Shown here piece by piece: positions 1 through 10,789 of a stretch of DNA of 64,000 nt (the stretch's first letter is position 1; each line of letters starts with the position of its first letter). This DNA comes from Topomyia yanbarensis (taxonomy: Eukaryota; Arthropoda; Insecta; Diptera; Culicidae). The stretch is taken from assembly GCF_030247195.1 (NCBI RefSeq), contig NC_080671.1:206458397-206522396 (forward strand), read 5' to 3'. A program made the translations under genes and the position numbers. Below the pieces are notes generated by a model. The model did not search any database, was not told the origin of the DNA, and saw only the letters and a program-made list of their open reading frames with translations.

Positions 1-392
1 CCATAGCATACAAGCTCCTTAGAAAACAAATGAACGTCGTTGATGGAATCGGCCTGATTGCATCCATCGACAATCTGCAATTGTGGATCTAATTTAAGGT
101 GCGCAGTATCTTGAGTAGCTTCGGGAGGACATATACCCTCCTTAGCTTTACCTGACCGGGAAAGGTCGCTGCCATAGCATACAAGCTCCTTAGAAAACAG
201 ATGAACGTCGTTGATGGAATCGGCCTGATTGCATCCGTCGACAAGCTGCAATTGTGGATCTAATTTAAGGTGCGCAGTATCGTAAGTAGCTTCGGGAGGA
301 CATATACCCTCCTTAGCTTTACCTGACCGGGAAAGGTCGCTGCCATAGCATACAAGTTCCTGGAAAACAAATGAACGTCGTTGATGGAATCG
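1..392. repeat. 171-bp tandem repeat, about 2.3 copies
   Basis: The segment starting CCATAGCATACAAG recurs at 1, 172 and 343, giving a period of exactly 171 bp. The first two copies are complete with only a few substitutions. The third breaks off near 390, where the sequence switches to the next repeat family at GAATCGGTCTAGCC. Each unit holds a short GGGAGG...CCCTCC inverted motif. No reading frame is kept. The array probably extends left of the window. Confidence 0.9.
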
Positions 393-2740
393 GTCTAGCC
401 ATCTCCGAGAAACCGATGTGACTGTTATTCTGAATTTAGATACTTCCGCCGGCAGTTTTTACGGCATTTAATTAGCAAGGGACTGGAAGGTGAAGTATAT
501 TTTTCAATATTTAGAGCCATAGTACTCAAGGGAGAGCAAGGTGTTGAAGGGAGAAAGTTTAGAAAAGCGTGGAAGCATCATATACGCAAGCTTAGAGCTC
601 ACCGGCGACTTAACCTTTTGTCTGCTATCGTAGGAGTCAGGGTCTTTTGGCATTAGAAATGCGAATCACCTGAGTCTACGGCATGTCCGGACAAGCGTAA
701 AGTGACTTGTTACTTCATGCTGTCGGAACCGACAAAAAGTTAAGTCACGGAAAACTTCCACACTAAGCATTTGCGACGTTGAAACTCATTGAATGAGCCA
801 GTTTTGTTTGTTCCCTCACCAATTGCCTGCCTGAGTGATTTTATTTTATCGACTATTGTGACTGTCTCAGCGTCTGTGATATATGGTCACAGTACTATGA
901 GTACTATGGCTCTAAATATTGAAAAATATACTTCACCTTCCAGTCCCTTGCTAATTAAATGCCGTAAAAACTGTTGACAAATTGACTCAATAGGTCGTTA
1001 ACAAAATGGTTAACAAAAAAATGGTAAAAATAGAACTTCCGCCGGGGCTTCCGGAACTGATGATGGTGGCCAATGTGGCCAAATAGACTTTGAATGGATG
1101 TTAGTGACCTAATACTACAAATCGAAGCAGTTGTGGTCATATTTTGGAAAAAATTTCACCTTTATGCATTGATTGCAGAATTTATTAAAATTGACATTTC
1201 CTGCGTGTTCGTACTCATCACCCTGTAATTTCGGAACCGGAAGTCGGATCCATTAGAAAATCAATAGCAGCCTATGGGAACGTCGCACCTTTCATTTGAG
1301 ACTAAGTTTGTCAAAATCGGTTCAGCCATCTCTGAGAAAAATGAGTGACATTTTTGGTCACATACACACACAAACGCAACATACACACACATACATACAT
1401 ACACACAGACATTTGCCGAACTCGACGAACTGAATCGAATGGTATATGTCACTCGGCCCTCCGGGCCTCCGTTAAAAAGGCGGTTTTCAGAGCAATTGCA
1501 ATACCCTTCTATTGAGAAAGGCAAAAAGGTGCGAAATCGGCAAAGTCCCAAAAAGTCGATCCTTATAAAAAAAAAATTTTCGAGATAACATAAAATCTCG
1601 ACGTTTCATGCATTTTAAAGATGTTTGGCATCAAAAATACGAATTCGATTTCTGAAATTTCATGGGGTCCCCCCTTTGAAAAAAAAATTGAGTTCCGGCT
1701 TATATGGGAATTTCATAATGTGACCGGACGATTTAGTCTATATTTCCGGATTCATATGAGCGATCCGTACGAAATTTTATTGACATCTGTGGGGATATTA
1801 TAGCTATCATTTGAGACTAAGTTTGTGAAAATCGGCCCAATCATTTCCGGGAAACTGATGTGAGTTCGTAAATTTTGAAAGATGGCCGCTTTTCCCGGGC
1901 ACTTCCGGAACCGTCTATGGTGGTCAATGTAGTCAACGAACGTTTGGTTGGCCGTCGGTGACCTAGAACAGCAAATTTAAGTTGTTTGAGAGACATTTTA
2001 GCGAAATTTTTACCTTTTTTGCTTTCATCGGAGTATCGGTTTGAATCACAATTTGCTATGTGATCGCACGCCACAACCTGTAACTCCGGAACCGGAAGTC
2101 GGATCGGGATGAAATTAAATAGCCATTTAAGGGGACGCAATACCTTTCATTTGAGACCAGTCGAATCGGTCTAGCCATCTCCGAGAAACCGAAGTGACTG
2201 TTATTCTGAATTTAGATACTTCCGCCGGGGCTTCCGGAACCGATGATGGTGGCCAATGTGGCCAAATAGACTTTGAATGGATGTTAGTGACCTAATACTA
2301 CAAATCGAAGCAGTTGTGGTCATATTTTGGAAAAATTTTCACCTTAATACATTCATTGCAGAATTTATTAAAATCGACATTTTCTGCGTGTTCGTACTCA
2401 TCACCCTGTAATTCCGGAACCGGAAGTCGGATCCATTAGAAATTCAATAGCTGCCTATGGGAACGTTGCACCTTTCATTTGAGACTAAGTTTGTCAAAAT
2501 CGGTTCAGCCATCTCTGAGAAAAATGAGTGACATTTTTGGTCACATACACACACAGACGCACATACACACACATACATACATACACACATACATACACAC
2601 ACAGACATTTGCCGAAATCGACGAACTGAATCGAATGGTATATGACAATCGGCCCTCCGGGCCTCCGTTAAAAAGTCGGTTTTCAGAGCAATTGCAATAC
2701 CTTTCTATTGAGAAAGGCAAAAACGTCGTATCTATGACTA
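393..2740. repeat. Diverged tandem monomers (~500-600 bp) of an interspersed repeat
   Basis: Three related monomers lie head to tail, about 389-1550 (interrupted by an insertion), 1561-2160 and 2161-2740. The first and third align closely: 1035-1538 matches 2217-2721, including the block ending in a (CA)n/(CATA)n microsatellite (about 1360-1410 and 2545-2606) and the tail GGCCCTCCGGGCCTCCGTTA. The middle monomer is a more diverged relative sharing CCGGAACCGGAAGTCGGATC and CATTTGAGACTAAGTTTGT. Small open frames inside are inconsistent between copies, so I do not call genes. The architecture resembles common culicine mosquito repeats, from general recollection only. Confidence 0.75.
453..1034. 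mobile_element. Foldback insertion with A-rich tail and 11-bp flanking repeat
   Basis: Positions 453-528 and 898-973 form a near-perfect 76-bp inverted repeat (left end CAGTTTTTACGGCATTTAAT). The right arm is followed by 61 bp that become A-rich (ACAAAAAAATGGTAAAAATAG) and stop at 1034. The host monomer is cut at ACTTCCGCCGG (442-452) and resumes with the same 11 bp at 1035-1045, so the whole 453-1034 block looks like the inserted unit. No transposase is encoded. Confidence 0.65.
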
Positions 2741-2813
2741 GTACGACAAGGACGGTCTGATGACCAACGGTTCCGACCGGTACCACCATAACACACGGCT
2801 CCAGCGACACATT

Positions 2814-3132
2814 GGGTGAAGTGCCTATTTTCACCATACTAAGGAGGGCGCCTCACTGATTCATTAATTACTCGGCCTACAAACAATGGAATGCGTACAA
2901 ATTGACATCAACAGCTTTGCTTCGTTGTTAAGTACCAAGATAATAACATACATGCGCTGAAAACAGTGAAATTCTCGTCTTTGAGCGCAACGAAAACACG
3001 AATCGAGTGCCCCTATTGTTGCGCTACCATTTGACTCAATGCGTTAAACAAAGATGGCAGACACTGCTCTAACCAACGGCTTCAAATGGGTAGCGTGATA
3101 ATAGAAACATAGCGATAATGGGCTCATCACCC
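2814..3132. mobile_element. MITE related to the 17.4-18.3 kb MITE
   Basis: Bases 3033-3132 match 18155-18256 at roughly 85% and end in GGCTCATCACCC followed by TA. A plausible left terminus (GGGTGAAGTGCC at 2814) is an imperfect inverted copy of the right end (16 of 21 positions). The left target dinucleotide is TT rather than TA, so the left border is less sure than the right. Confidence 0.5.
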
Positions 3133-3345
3133 TATATATTCACAACATACTAGTGACTTATCCTTCCGAAAAATTAAATATATTTACTATGCAATTTATC
3201 ATTCGCTGCCTAGTTATTCCCTGCCAATTTGAACAAGGGAGCAGTTATCGACGAAAACAGTCGAAAGTTTTTGTACCCGCATTATCGCAGATAAGTATTC
3301 GCCTATTGTTTAGTTTATTTTTCTGCTGGTACCATGTCTATGGTG

Positions 3346-4640
3346 ATGGATACTGGCGGGGAAGAAGGAGAGGCGCAGTGCTGAGCCGATCGCGAACTCT
3401 GATGCAGACATAGTAGAATGTTTCGGCAAGTGCAAATTGAGTATTCACACAAAGTGTTTGCCTGATGAGACTGAGCGAATAATAAAAGTTTTGCGCCATT
3501 CAAAGAATACTGTTTTTGTTTGCGACACATGCCTAGTTTTACATGACTATAGAGTTTGTCATAATGCCGACGTTTTTAGCGAAATCATGCATAAATTTAA
3601 TGAGCTCTCGTGTGTTGTTGAACTGGCAAAAAGTTTTGAAGCCAAAGTTAAGCAAATCGTTTGCAATGAGTTTGAACGTTTTAATAAGCGTCCATTATAA
3701 GTTGCCGAAGAAAAAGTGAACCTATCACAGCGTTACAATTTGCGATCGAACTCTAAACGCGAAAGTTGGACGGCGTTGAGATTATCGAGCCTCCAAATGA
3801 TGAAACGCCAAAGCAGGGGTTTAGTTTTGCCGAAGTGGTTAAATCGAGGGCCGGTGTGAAAACGACAAACATCGCGAAACCGCCCCAAACAAAACGCAAA
3901 CCTGACCCTGTTATTATAATCAGGCCAAGAGAAACCCAGCAAGTAGAATATACTAGGAAGGAACTTCGAAAGAAGATAGATCCAAAAAATATTAATGTGG
4001 GCCGAGTTTTTAACGAGAAAGATGGAGCACTTGTAGTATCAGCGAGGGATGAAGAATCTATAACTCGCTTGAAAGAAATCGTAGAAAAAAGCATGGGAGA
4101 CCAGTTTGAAGCATCGGTGCGAGATTGCATGAAGCCGACGATAAAGCTAATAGGCATGAGTGATAAATTAAATGAACAGGAGTTGAATGAATCTTTGATT
4201 GGGCAAAATGAAGTTTGTGCTGGCATGAAGCATTTCAAGTTGCGTAAAATGTATTGCAACGAAAAGTTGAAATATGCCAAATATAGCGCAATAGTTGAAG
4301 TTGACGCGGAAACTTTTTTTAAAACAAATGAAATCGGAAAATTAAACGTTGGATGGGACAGGTGTCGTGTGTTGGATGGTCTAGAGGTGACACGATGTTC
4401 TGTGGTGTGGGTTTAATCATAAAATTGCTGAATGTATGACATGTCCAATTTGTAGTGGAAATCATACGGTGGAAGACTGTAAATCGGGAGAACATATATG
4501 CGCAAACTGCCAGAAAGTTAGAAGCGAACAGAAATTGAATATTGATATAAACCACATCGCATGGAGCAACCAATGCCCAGTGTATCTACGGCAGTGCCAT
4601 CGACGAACTGAGCGAGTTGATTTCTCTACATTAGAAGAGC
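3346..4640 (+). pseudogene. LINE ORF1 (gag-like) remnant with PHD-like and CCHC fingers
   Basis: ORF1 proteins of non-LTR retrotransposons bind element RNA in the cytoplasm. A natural ATG lies at 3346. The N-terminal part shows a PHD-like finger: ECFGKCKLSIHTKC at 3416-3457, then CDTC near 3520. A basic middle region (about 3766-4390) follows. Knuckle-like motifs come last: CGFNHKIAEC (about 4406-4438), CPICSGNHTVEDC (about 4442-4480) and a third C..C..H..C. The frame is broken near 3381, by a TAA at 3698, near 3760 and inside the first knuckle near 4400, so it cannot make a full protein. PHD-like fingers are described in CR1-group ORF1 proteins, so a CR1-like element is possible, but the clade is not certain. 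The endonuclease remnant follows directly. Confidence 0.7.
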
Positions 4641-4975
4641 ACTATGAAATTTTATTTTTGAACATTGCTGGGGTTCCCTCACACTGTGATGAGCTAAAGC
4701 TTCTTATTGGCCGTGTGAAACCAAAGAGATTTAAATATCCAGTGGGGTGAACGTGGTTATTCTCGAAAACTGAAAACAATAGTAGATGCCGTAGGAATGA
4801 AGCAAAAAGTCTCGGAACATACCCGTGTTTGCCTCAGGAGCAGCAGTTTGATTGACTTGGTTTTCTCCAATATTGAGGAGTGCGATGCTAAAATTTTAGA
4901 GGAGTGGAAAATCACTGAACATGAGACAATCAAAGTAGCTTTTATTGGTTCTCCAAAGTTGTACTTGCCAGCATA
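4641..4975 (+). pseudogene. LINE ORF2 endonuclease remnant with internal deletion
   Basis: An APE-type endonuclease start (FLNIAGVPSHCDELKLLIG, about 4649-4706) is fused after KPK to a distal block that begins RDLNIQWGE (about 4725) and continues through TRVCLRSSSLIDLVFSN (about 4825-4877) to a stop at 4973-4975. DLN corresponds to the GDFN catalytic motif. The middle of the domain and all of the reverse transcriptase are missing, and the fusion is out of frame. This is the 3' continuation of the ORF1 remnant upstream, so one truncated LINE insertion is the simplest reading. Confidence 0.65.
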
Positions 4976-5346
4976 GTTGGAACCTGTGTACATTTTTCGT
5001 GACCTGTCAAGCCACCCGTACATTCACGCTCTGCTGAAAATGTTTCATATCTTAAACTGGTTAGCTTCCAAGCCTCGATGGTTTCGTGACATGTCATTAA
5101 AATGCGTCATCGGTCTTGAGACTGGTCGTGAGGATAATCTACTTGTCGCACGCAAGGCGATACCAGTCACAAAGTTTACGAATCTGTACAAAGATGATCA
5201 TTTTGTCTTTGTTTGCCAGTTTGACCTGTATCTTATGCTTGATCGTTTAAGTACCGTACAATGGCAGATAAGTGGAATGGTAGATGATATATATGAATTC
5301 AATTATTTTTGAACTTTTTTCAACTTTTTGATAATAAATGTTGTTT
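4976..5346 (+). other. Unassigned segment with an open frame of unknown meaning
   Basis: An open frame of about 111 codons (4977-5312, opening with TTG rather than ATG) runs between the LINE remnant and the satellite. I recognise no domain in it and see no repeats or membrane segment. It may be captured sequence or chance. Confidence 0.2.
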
Positions 5347-5512
5347 GTTATTGCGTTACGTTACGAGGAGTTGAAAATCAATAGTTTTAGATATTTTAAA
5401 TTTTAAGTGTGCATTTAAAATGTCTAAAACTATTGATTTTCAACTCCTTGTAACTCGCAATAACAATATTTATTTGTGAAAAGTTGAAATTTTTTCGATC
5501 TTGTCGCATTTA
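5347..5512. repeat. Satellite (~117 bp) left flank, with an inverted pair
   Basis: The satellite motif CTAAAACTATTGATTTTCAA occurs on + at about 5425-5444. Its reverse complement lies just upstream (5371-5390), so 5347-5396 and 5417-5464 form a hairpin with ~48-bp arms. The + copy continues to GCATTTA at 5512, where it is cut by the DNA element starting at 5513. The same satellite resumes at 18425 with CTTCCCAATGTGCG, exactly where a uninterrupted unit would continue. Confidence 0.85.
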
Positions 5513-5604
5513 CAGTAATGTTTCGATTATATCACTATGCGTTTATATCAATACTCGTTCATATCACCCTCGATTATATCACGGTTTTATTTCGATTATA
5601 TCAC

Positions 5605-6346
5605 GCTTTTTGAAAAACAGACAAGGCACACTACGTTTTGATCCAAATAAGCCACATATAGTGTTAAAAGTGCTAGGATTTTTTTGAAGTAGAATACTTC
5701 TAACGTTTCAATATGAGGGTCCCTTTTCAAAAATTTCTACTGAGATATTTTCCAGTGTTCAAACACGACTAACTTCCGTTGTACTGATCGAAATCGCTAT
5801 ATTTTTGCACTATCTGATCGGAAATATGTGCACGTATATTAAGTATTTGATCCCGTAAAATGTACGTCTATTATAGATAACGAAAATAATGTATTTTGTA
5901 AAGGTGGTAATTATCTGCGCTGATTAGTCCGTACAATTCAACCAAGCAGCGAGCGTTTCTAGGACTGCCTCTTTTTATCCAATGAACTTCGCCAGGTATA
6001 AAAACGGCACATAAGCGAAAATTCGTCAGTTTGATTTCTGACCTCGTAGTAGCTGCTACGTTTTGTGTTAGCTCAAACTCCGGTTGGAATATATTCAATG
6101 ACTGTCACCAGGCATCATTCTGATACTGATATAATATGTTTGTGCCGTTGATTTGATACTCGGGGCCAACTGGGACAACTTTTTACATATCATCTATGTA
6201 TATGCTGCTATAAACACAGTTTAATTGTATAACTGCTGCATGTATGACGGGATTTGTACATCCACATTAAGTTTATTTTATGTTCATATAAATGATTTTA
6301 CTTATTTCGCAGTTCAACTAGTGAAATGTTCCATTAAAAGTAATGT
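5605..6346. other. Internal sequence of the pogo-like element, left part
   Basis: AT-rich DNA between the subterminal repeats and the nested hAT MITE. The only open frames are short and show no recognisable domain. I see no RNA gene here. Confidence 0.5.
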
Positions 6347-6354
6347 CCTGGCAC

Positions 6355-6645
6355 CAGCGACACCAGATTTACACACATGTCGGAATTTTACAGACTTTTG
6401 ATAGCCTCCTACAGACGCAGCTAGAAATCTACAGACTTTTAAAAGAGTAATAGTGTTTAGCAAAATTGTACTAGAATAACTGTATTCGACTAAGAGTGAT
6501 TCCTTCATTAATAGTATTCTAATTTCAAACTATTTTTAAATTAATATTCTAGTGTAACTAGAATTTACACAACCATCTAGAGACAATTACAGACAATTTA
6601 ATTATTCTTCTACAGAAATTTCATAAAAAACATGTGGCATCGCTG
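6355..6645. mobile_element. hAT-type MITE, 291 bp
   Basis: The termini are CAGCGACACCA on the left and TGGCATCGCTG on the right, imperfect inverted repeats of each other. A perfect 8-bp duplication, CCTGGCAC, flanks the element at 6347-6354 and 6646-6653. An 8-bp TSD with CAGNG termini is diagnostic of the hAT superfamily. There is no coding capacity. Confidence 0.88.
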
Positions 6646-6812
6646 CCTGGCACTACATTCGTTGTTGGTTATAATCATACGTGGCAATTGCAGGGTTATT
6701 GCGAAAACTCCACGCTAAGAAACCTGCTTGGTGAAGGTTTGAAATTATTATGTATAGGGCATTCGCCTTAACTCTCTAATACTGACATTTCACACGCAAA
6801 TGCCCTTCTGCT

Positions 6813-7101
6813 TGTGACCATTTACTAGGACGGTCACAATACTACCCTTGGTCACTGAGTCAGCTAAAATTACATTACCATATTTATTGTCATTTTTTGT
6901 TTTGCGTGTACATAAATAACAGCGCACGGTCCCCGTTACGTGTTTGACGAGGCCTGTTCTTTGTGTACACCGGTAAAAATATTGTTAGTAAATGTCTAAG
7001 TAAAACATAAACGTCACGTCGGTTATCACTCCATGTTTTCATGTTTGAGTTTCGTTTAAGTTTTGCTTAGTAGTCCTGGTTGGTGTCAAAGTTAGATTTT
7101 G

Positions 7102-7132
<31 letters not shown>

Positions 7133-8349
7133 TCTATTTGTTATTTATTCGTTCATTACTATTTATTATATTTATTGAATTACTCATTTTGTATATACAA
7201 TCTCAATTTATATTATACTTAATTATTATATCATACTATCTCTTGTTATTCTATTAAAATATTATGTAAAACTGGGAAACAAGTTACATGTATTAAAATA
7301 TTTGTCATTCGCTATAAAAATTTGAATTCAAAAAAATTATATTACGACGCCAACCCTAAACGATAAATGTAAACGTCTGTTGTCATCATCATAACGTCTG
7401 CCGTCATCATCATACTGTCATCATGATAATGTCATCGTCATCGAATGCGGGGCGGTTTGATGCGGGTGATCGGAGGCAGGGCCCGGAGGGAAACTGTTTG
7501 GAAACCGGACAAGGAGAGGATAAAAGGGTCCAGAATAGCAAGATCCGGTCTCTGATAGTTAATTGAACCCGGTGGAGTAAGTACCAGCACAAGCGGTCAC
7601 ACGTCAAACGTGCCCGCGAGTTTCGTTCGGTAGCCAGTATTGTGTGGAAGACCGGTCCGTGAAGAAAAGCCCTAAGCGGGCAAGTTATACGCTATTGTGT
7701 ACGCCATTACAACCCTAGTACCTAAAGGGTTTGGTAGTTAACCGTTGTGAAGAAACAACTCGCTCGACTTTGTTGAACTCCTATACAAACAGTGCGCGTA
7801 GTGTCACTCCCCGGGTCGCTTTGTGTAAAGCCGGCCTTCGTATAAAAAAAACGGCCGAATTGCTGCTAACGAAGACCCCTCATCATCATCGTCATCGCCA
7901 GGCACTGACTGCACCCTCTCCGGCAGGCCCGCCGTTGATCGCCCCGCACCTCCCCTGGATTGCTGCATGTCGACCAACGAGTTACACGGCCGCAACGAAG
8001 CACCACGCGGTGCCCAACAAGGAAGATGTCAGCAAAATAAAATGCGCAAGTAAAATTATCCCTTTTTGTTTTAAAATTATTCCCTACCCCAACAAAAAGT
8101 GAAACTAAATTAAAATTAAATAAAAATGTCTGGTCTTTAAGTGTAATTTAGCTGTGTCGTCTATTTTTTTGTTAAGTGAGTCCATTTGCTTGTTTCCGCT
8201 CAGTTCGACTTCCGCTCAGTGACCTTTGGTATTTGAAGGGTTGAAAGTTCTCCCACGTGTAAATTTCCTCTGGAGACAATAAGAAAATGACCCTAGCCGG
8301 TGACTAAGGTGGTACGGCCACCTCGTGTAGTAAAAAGTGAATTGTAACA
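6813..8349 (+). repeat. Gypsy 5' LTR
   Basis: 1537 bp, starting TGTGACCATTTACTAGG and ending GAATTGTAACA. It holds an (ATTT)n tract near 7100-7135, a GTCATCATCA-rich stretch near 7380-7440, a TATAAAA-like box near 7313 and AATAAA-type signals near 8115. An open frame of 123 codons (7731-8102, not ATG-initiated) is identical in the other LTR; this reflects LTR identity and is not evidence of a gene. Confidence 0.95.
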
Positions 8350-8351
8350 AT

Positions 8352-8364
8352 TGGCGCCCAACGC
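8352..8364 (+). promoter_or_regulatory. Primer-binding site for minus-strand synthesis
   Basis: TGGCGCCCAACGC begins 2 nt after the 5' LTR. Its complement would end in CCA like a tRNA 3' end, as expected for a retroelement primer site. I do not assign the tRNA species. Confidence 0.75.
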
Positions 8365-8770
8365 AAAAAAATATTAAGAAAAAGTGCTTTGCTTCCAAGA
8401 CCAGAAGCAAACCCCTTTTTCGTTGTGTCTCCCGGGGAAATTCAATTACTCGCGTAATTTTCATTAACGTTTGGTCATTAGGTCGATGTGTTGTCCAAAA
8501 AGCAGTCCGAGAGTAAAACTTCGAACCGTTTTAATGCGGATTCTTGCGAGTGATGAAAAAACCTGCAAATCATACGCCGTACATTGCAGATGTAGAGCAG
8601 AAATACTGATTGATTTCCTTTATTAAAAATAGGGTGGTTCTAAAATGATTGAATTAAATTGGATTTAATTGTATTTTTCTACTTTTTTGTGTTGTTACTA
8701 AGTTTATTTAAATTATCATTTCTAGGAGTATATTTAAGTGTTTGGTCGTTAACTTATAGTTTAATTAAAA

Positions 8771-10789
8771 ATGGCTGCTTCACGCTTTACATTTGATCAA
8801 GCCAGTGAGTTGTTAGTAAATTGGTATTCTGATTTGAAAGTTGAATTTCTTTCGGATGATGAGCTTGACCATGAACTGATAGTTCGGTCTGTCATCATAG
8901 GGGAAAGTTTTGATCGAACACGCAAACGGAGATGGTTAAGGGATCAGCTAAAAGCTGAGAGGGAGAATTCGACTGAAAAACGTTCGCTCCACGTGTCAAT
9001 CGATTCAGGCAAAGAGATTACTGTATGTACTCAAAAATATTCGGACTTGAAAAAGGCTTTGGGGCAAGAAGAGAATGACGACGCAAAGATGGCGTATTAT
9101 GCGAGGATGTTGCATGTGGGCGTGCGCATAGTGACCGTTTTGTCTAACGCACGTGGCTCGCCCAATTTGCATAGTTTTTTACAAAATACACTGGTTGAAT
9201 TAGTGGAAACCATTGACCCAATTTTCGGTAATTTAACAATTCCCAATCAGAATAATCAGGATAACGATGATTCGGAGGAACATACGCCAGACGAAGATGA
9301 AATAAATCAGGAAGCAGAAAACGAAGATCAGGAAATAATTAACAACCCTAGGCAGTCAGTTTTATCGCAGGCTGACCTTGAATGGATCCACTCATTGCAG
9401 GCAAGAATAGTAGATTTGGAACACGAGTTAGCACGACGCAGGGAAGTAAAAGATGCCGGGACGCAAACCTTTTTTGACTTTGCCATGCCGTCAAATAGCC
9501 AATCGTACCGCAATCCTAATTTTCCTGATTCCTCTCCTGCTAGTTTTACATCCCTAATCCGCCAGAATCCTTTTATTTCCTCTTCAAATTACCCTAGATT
9601 TCAAAATATTAACCAGATTCCTTCAGAAATTCGTCCAACAATTCCGATTCAAAATGCCACATACTCCGTTCATTCCCTCCCTGGCAATAACCCACTTCCT
9701 ATACCGAACCGTACGTCCGCAAATGCATATTCTATCCCTATTCAGAACCGCCACTGTTTGCCGGTATCTAAATGGAACATCACAAAATATAGCGGTGATG
9801 ACCAAGGTTTGAAGCTGAATGAGTTTTTGGAACTGATTCAGGTTTTATCCCAAGCTGAGCACGTGTCAGATGTGGAACTGTTTGAGTCGGCAGTACATTT
9901 GTTTGCGGGATCAGCCCTTAAGTGGTATATGACTCAGCGAACCACAGGCAGATTGCTGAATTGGCAGCATCTTGTCTTCGAGTTGAAACGAACCTATATG
10001 CACCCTGATCTTGACGCCCTGATAAAAATGAAAATTTATCAGCGGAGGCAACAAAAACACGAATCCTTCCATGAATACTACTTTGAGCTAGAGAAACTTT
10101 TTCGCACGATGAGTGTGCAAATTCCCGAACACGAGAAAGTTCAAATACTTCAGCAAAATATGCGGGTTGATTATAAACGGCAAATGACATTCATCCCCAT
10201 TATAGATTTGGAAACACTGGTCGCCGCCGGTCAGAAACTGGACGCGCTGAATTTCTCGGCGTACAACAAGGTCTTTGGTACCGAGAAGATTATTCAGGCC
10301 GTCCAAGGGACAGAGTCCAATCCCAAAAAGAAGGCAAACAAGCAACCACAATCTCAGCACAGTGAGCCAATCGCTACGGTTTCGCAACCGAATAGGAATG
10401 TTTCTAACACATCCACCAATCCTCAAAACAATCAGTCGCGGGCAAACCAACCTCCCCCAAAAAGTAATGAGCTCTCTCACAATGTGTCGACGAATCAAGG
10501 CTCGTCGCGTAATCCCACCGCCCGGGAACAGACTGCGATGTCATCTGCATGTCAGTCTCGCCCCCAAATTACTTTGGAAGATTTAATTACCGCGCACTCG
10601 CCCCCACCACCCAATACTTGCTACAACTGTGGAAGAATTGGACACCATGTAGCTATGTGCAGATTACCACGTACACTTTTCTGCAGCACTTGTGGTCTTC
10701 GAGGGTTCCCGACAAATTATTGTCCCTATTGTCAAAAAAACGGCCCGCACGCGAGCCAAATTCGCCGTTCGCAGTGCCCAGACGCGTAA
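8771..10789 (+). CDS. gag: Gypsy Gag polyprotein
   Basis: 672 residues from the ATG at 8771 (context AAAAATGG). Gag packages element RNA into cytoplasmic particles. The N-terminal third is acidic (EDE/DDSEEH stretches, about residues 150-190) and is followed by a Ser/Pro/Asn-rich linker. A retrotransposon-gag (capsid-like) domain spans about residues 335-450, starting at WNITKYSGDDQG and including LKWYM and LKRTYMHP. A CCHC knuckle, CYNCGRIGHHVAMC (C-X2-C-X4-H-X4-C), lies at 617-630. A further Cys-rich stretch (CSTCG...CPYC) sits near the C terminus. The frame overlaps pol, which lies in the -1 frame. There are no internal stops. Confidence 0.93.
   Translation: MAASRFTFDQASELLVNWYSDLKVEFLSDDELDHELIVRSVIIGESFDRTRKRRWLRDQLKAERENSTEKRSLHVSIDSGKEITVCTQKYSDLKKALGQEENDDAKMAYYARMLHVGVRIVTVLSNARGSPNLHSFLQNTLVELVETIDPIFGNLTIPNQNNQDNDDSEEHTPDEDEINQEAENEDQEIINNPRQSVLSQADLEWIHSLQARIVDLEHELARRREVKDAGTQTFFDFAMPSNSQSYRNPNFPDSSPASFTSLIRQNPFISSSNYPRFQNINQIPSEIRPTIPIQNATYSVHSLPGNNPLPIPNRTSANAYSIPIQNRHCLPVSKWNITKYSGDDQGLKLNEFLELIQVLSQAEHVSDVELFESAVHLFAGSALKWYMTQRTTGRLLNWQHLVFELKRTYMHPDLDALIKMKIYQRRQQKHESFHEYYFELEKLFRTMSVQIPEHEKVQILQQNMRVDYKRQMTFIPIIDLETLVAAGQKLDALNFSAYNKVFGTEKIIQAVQGTESNPKKKANKQPQSQHSEPIATVSQPNRNVSNTSTNPQNNQSRANQPPPKSNELSHNVSTNQGSSRNPTAREQTAMSSACQSRPQITLEDLITAHSPPPPNTCYNCGRIGHHVAMCRLPRTLFCSTCGLRGFPTNYCPYCQKNGPHASQIRRSQCPDA

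Noticed and set aside
1..392. CRISPR-like array from the regular 171-bp repeats
   Set aside because: Repeat units are long and contiguous with no variable spacers, and the context is eukaryotic transposon DNA.
2545..2606. (CA)n/(CATA)n tract as a coding or regulatory region
   Set aside because: Simple microsatellite shared by two monomers of the repeat; the frames across it are by-products.
4977..5312. 111-codon frame as a real host gene
   Set aside because: No ATG at the start, no domain, between a dead LINE and satellite; listed only as an unassigned segment.
7731..8102. 123-codon frame present identically in both Gypsy LTRs (also 15975-16346)
   Set aside because: Not ATG-initiated, no domain, and conserved only because the LTRs are near-identical.
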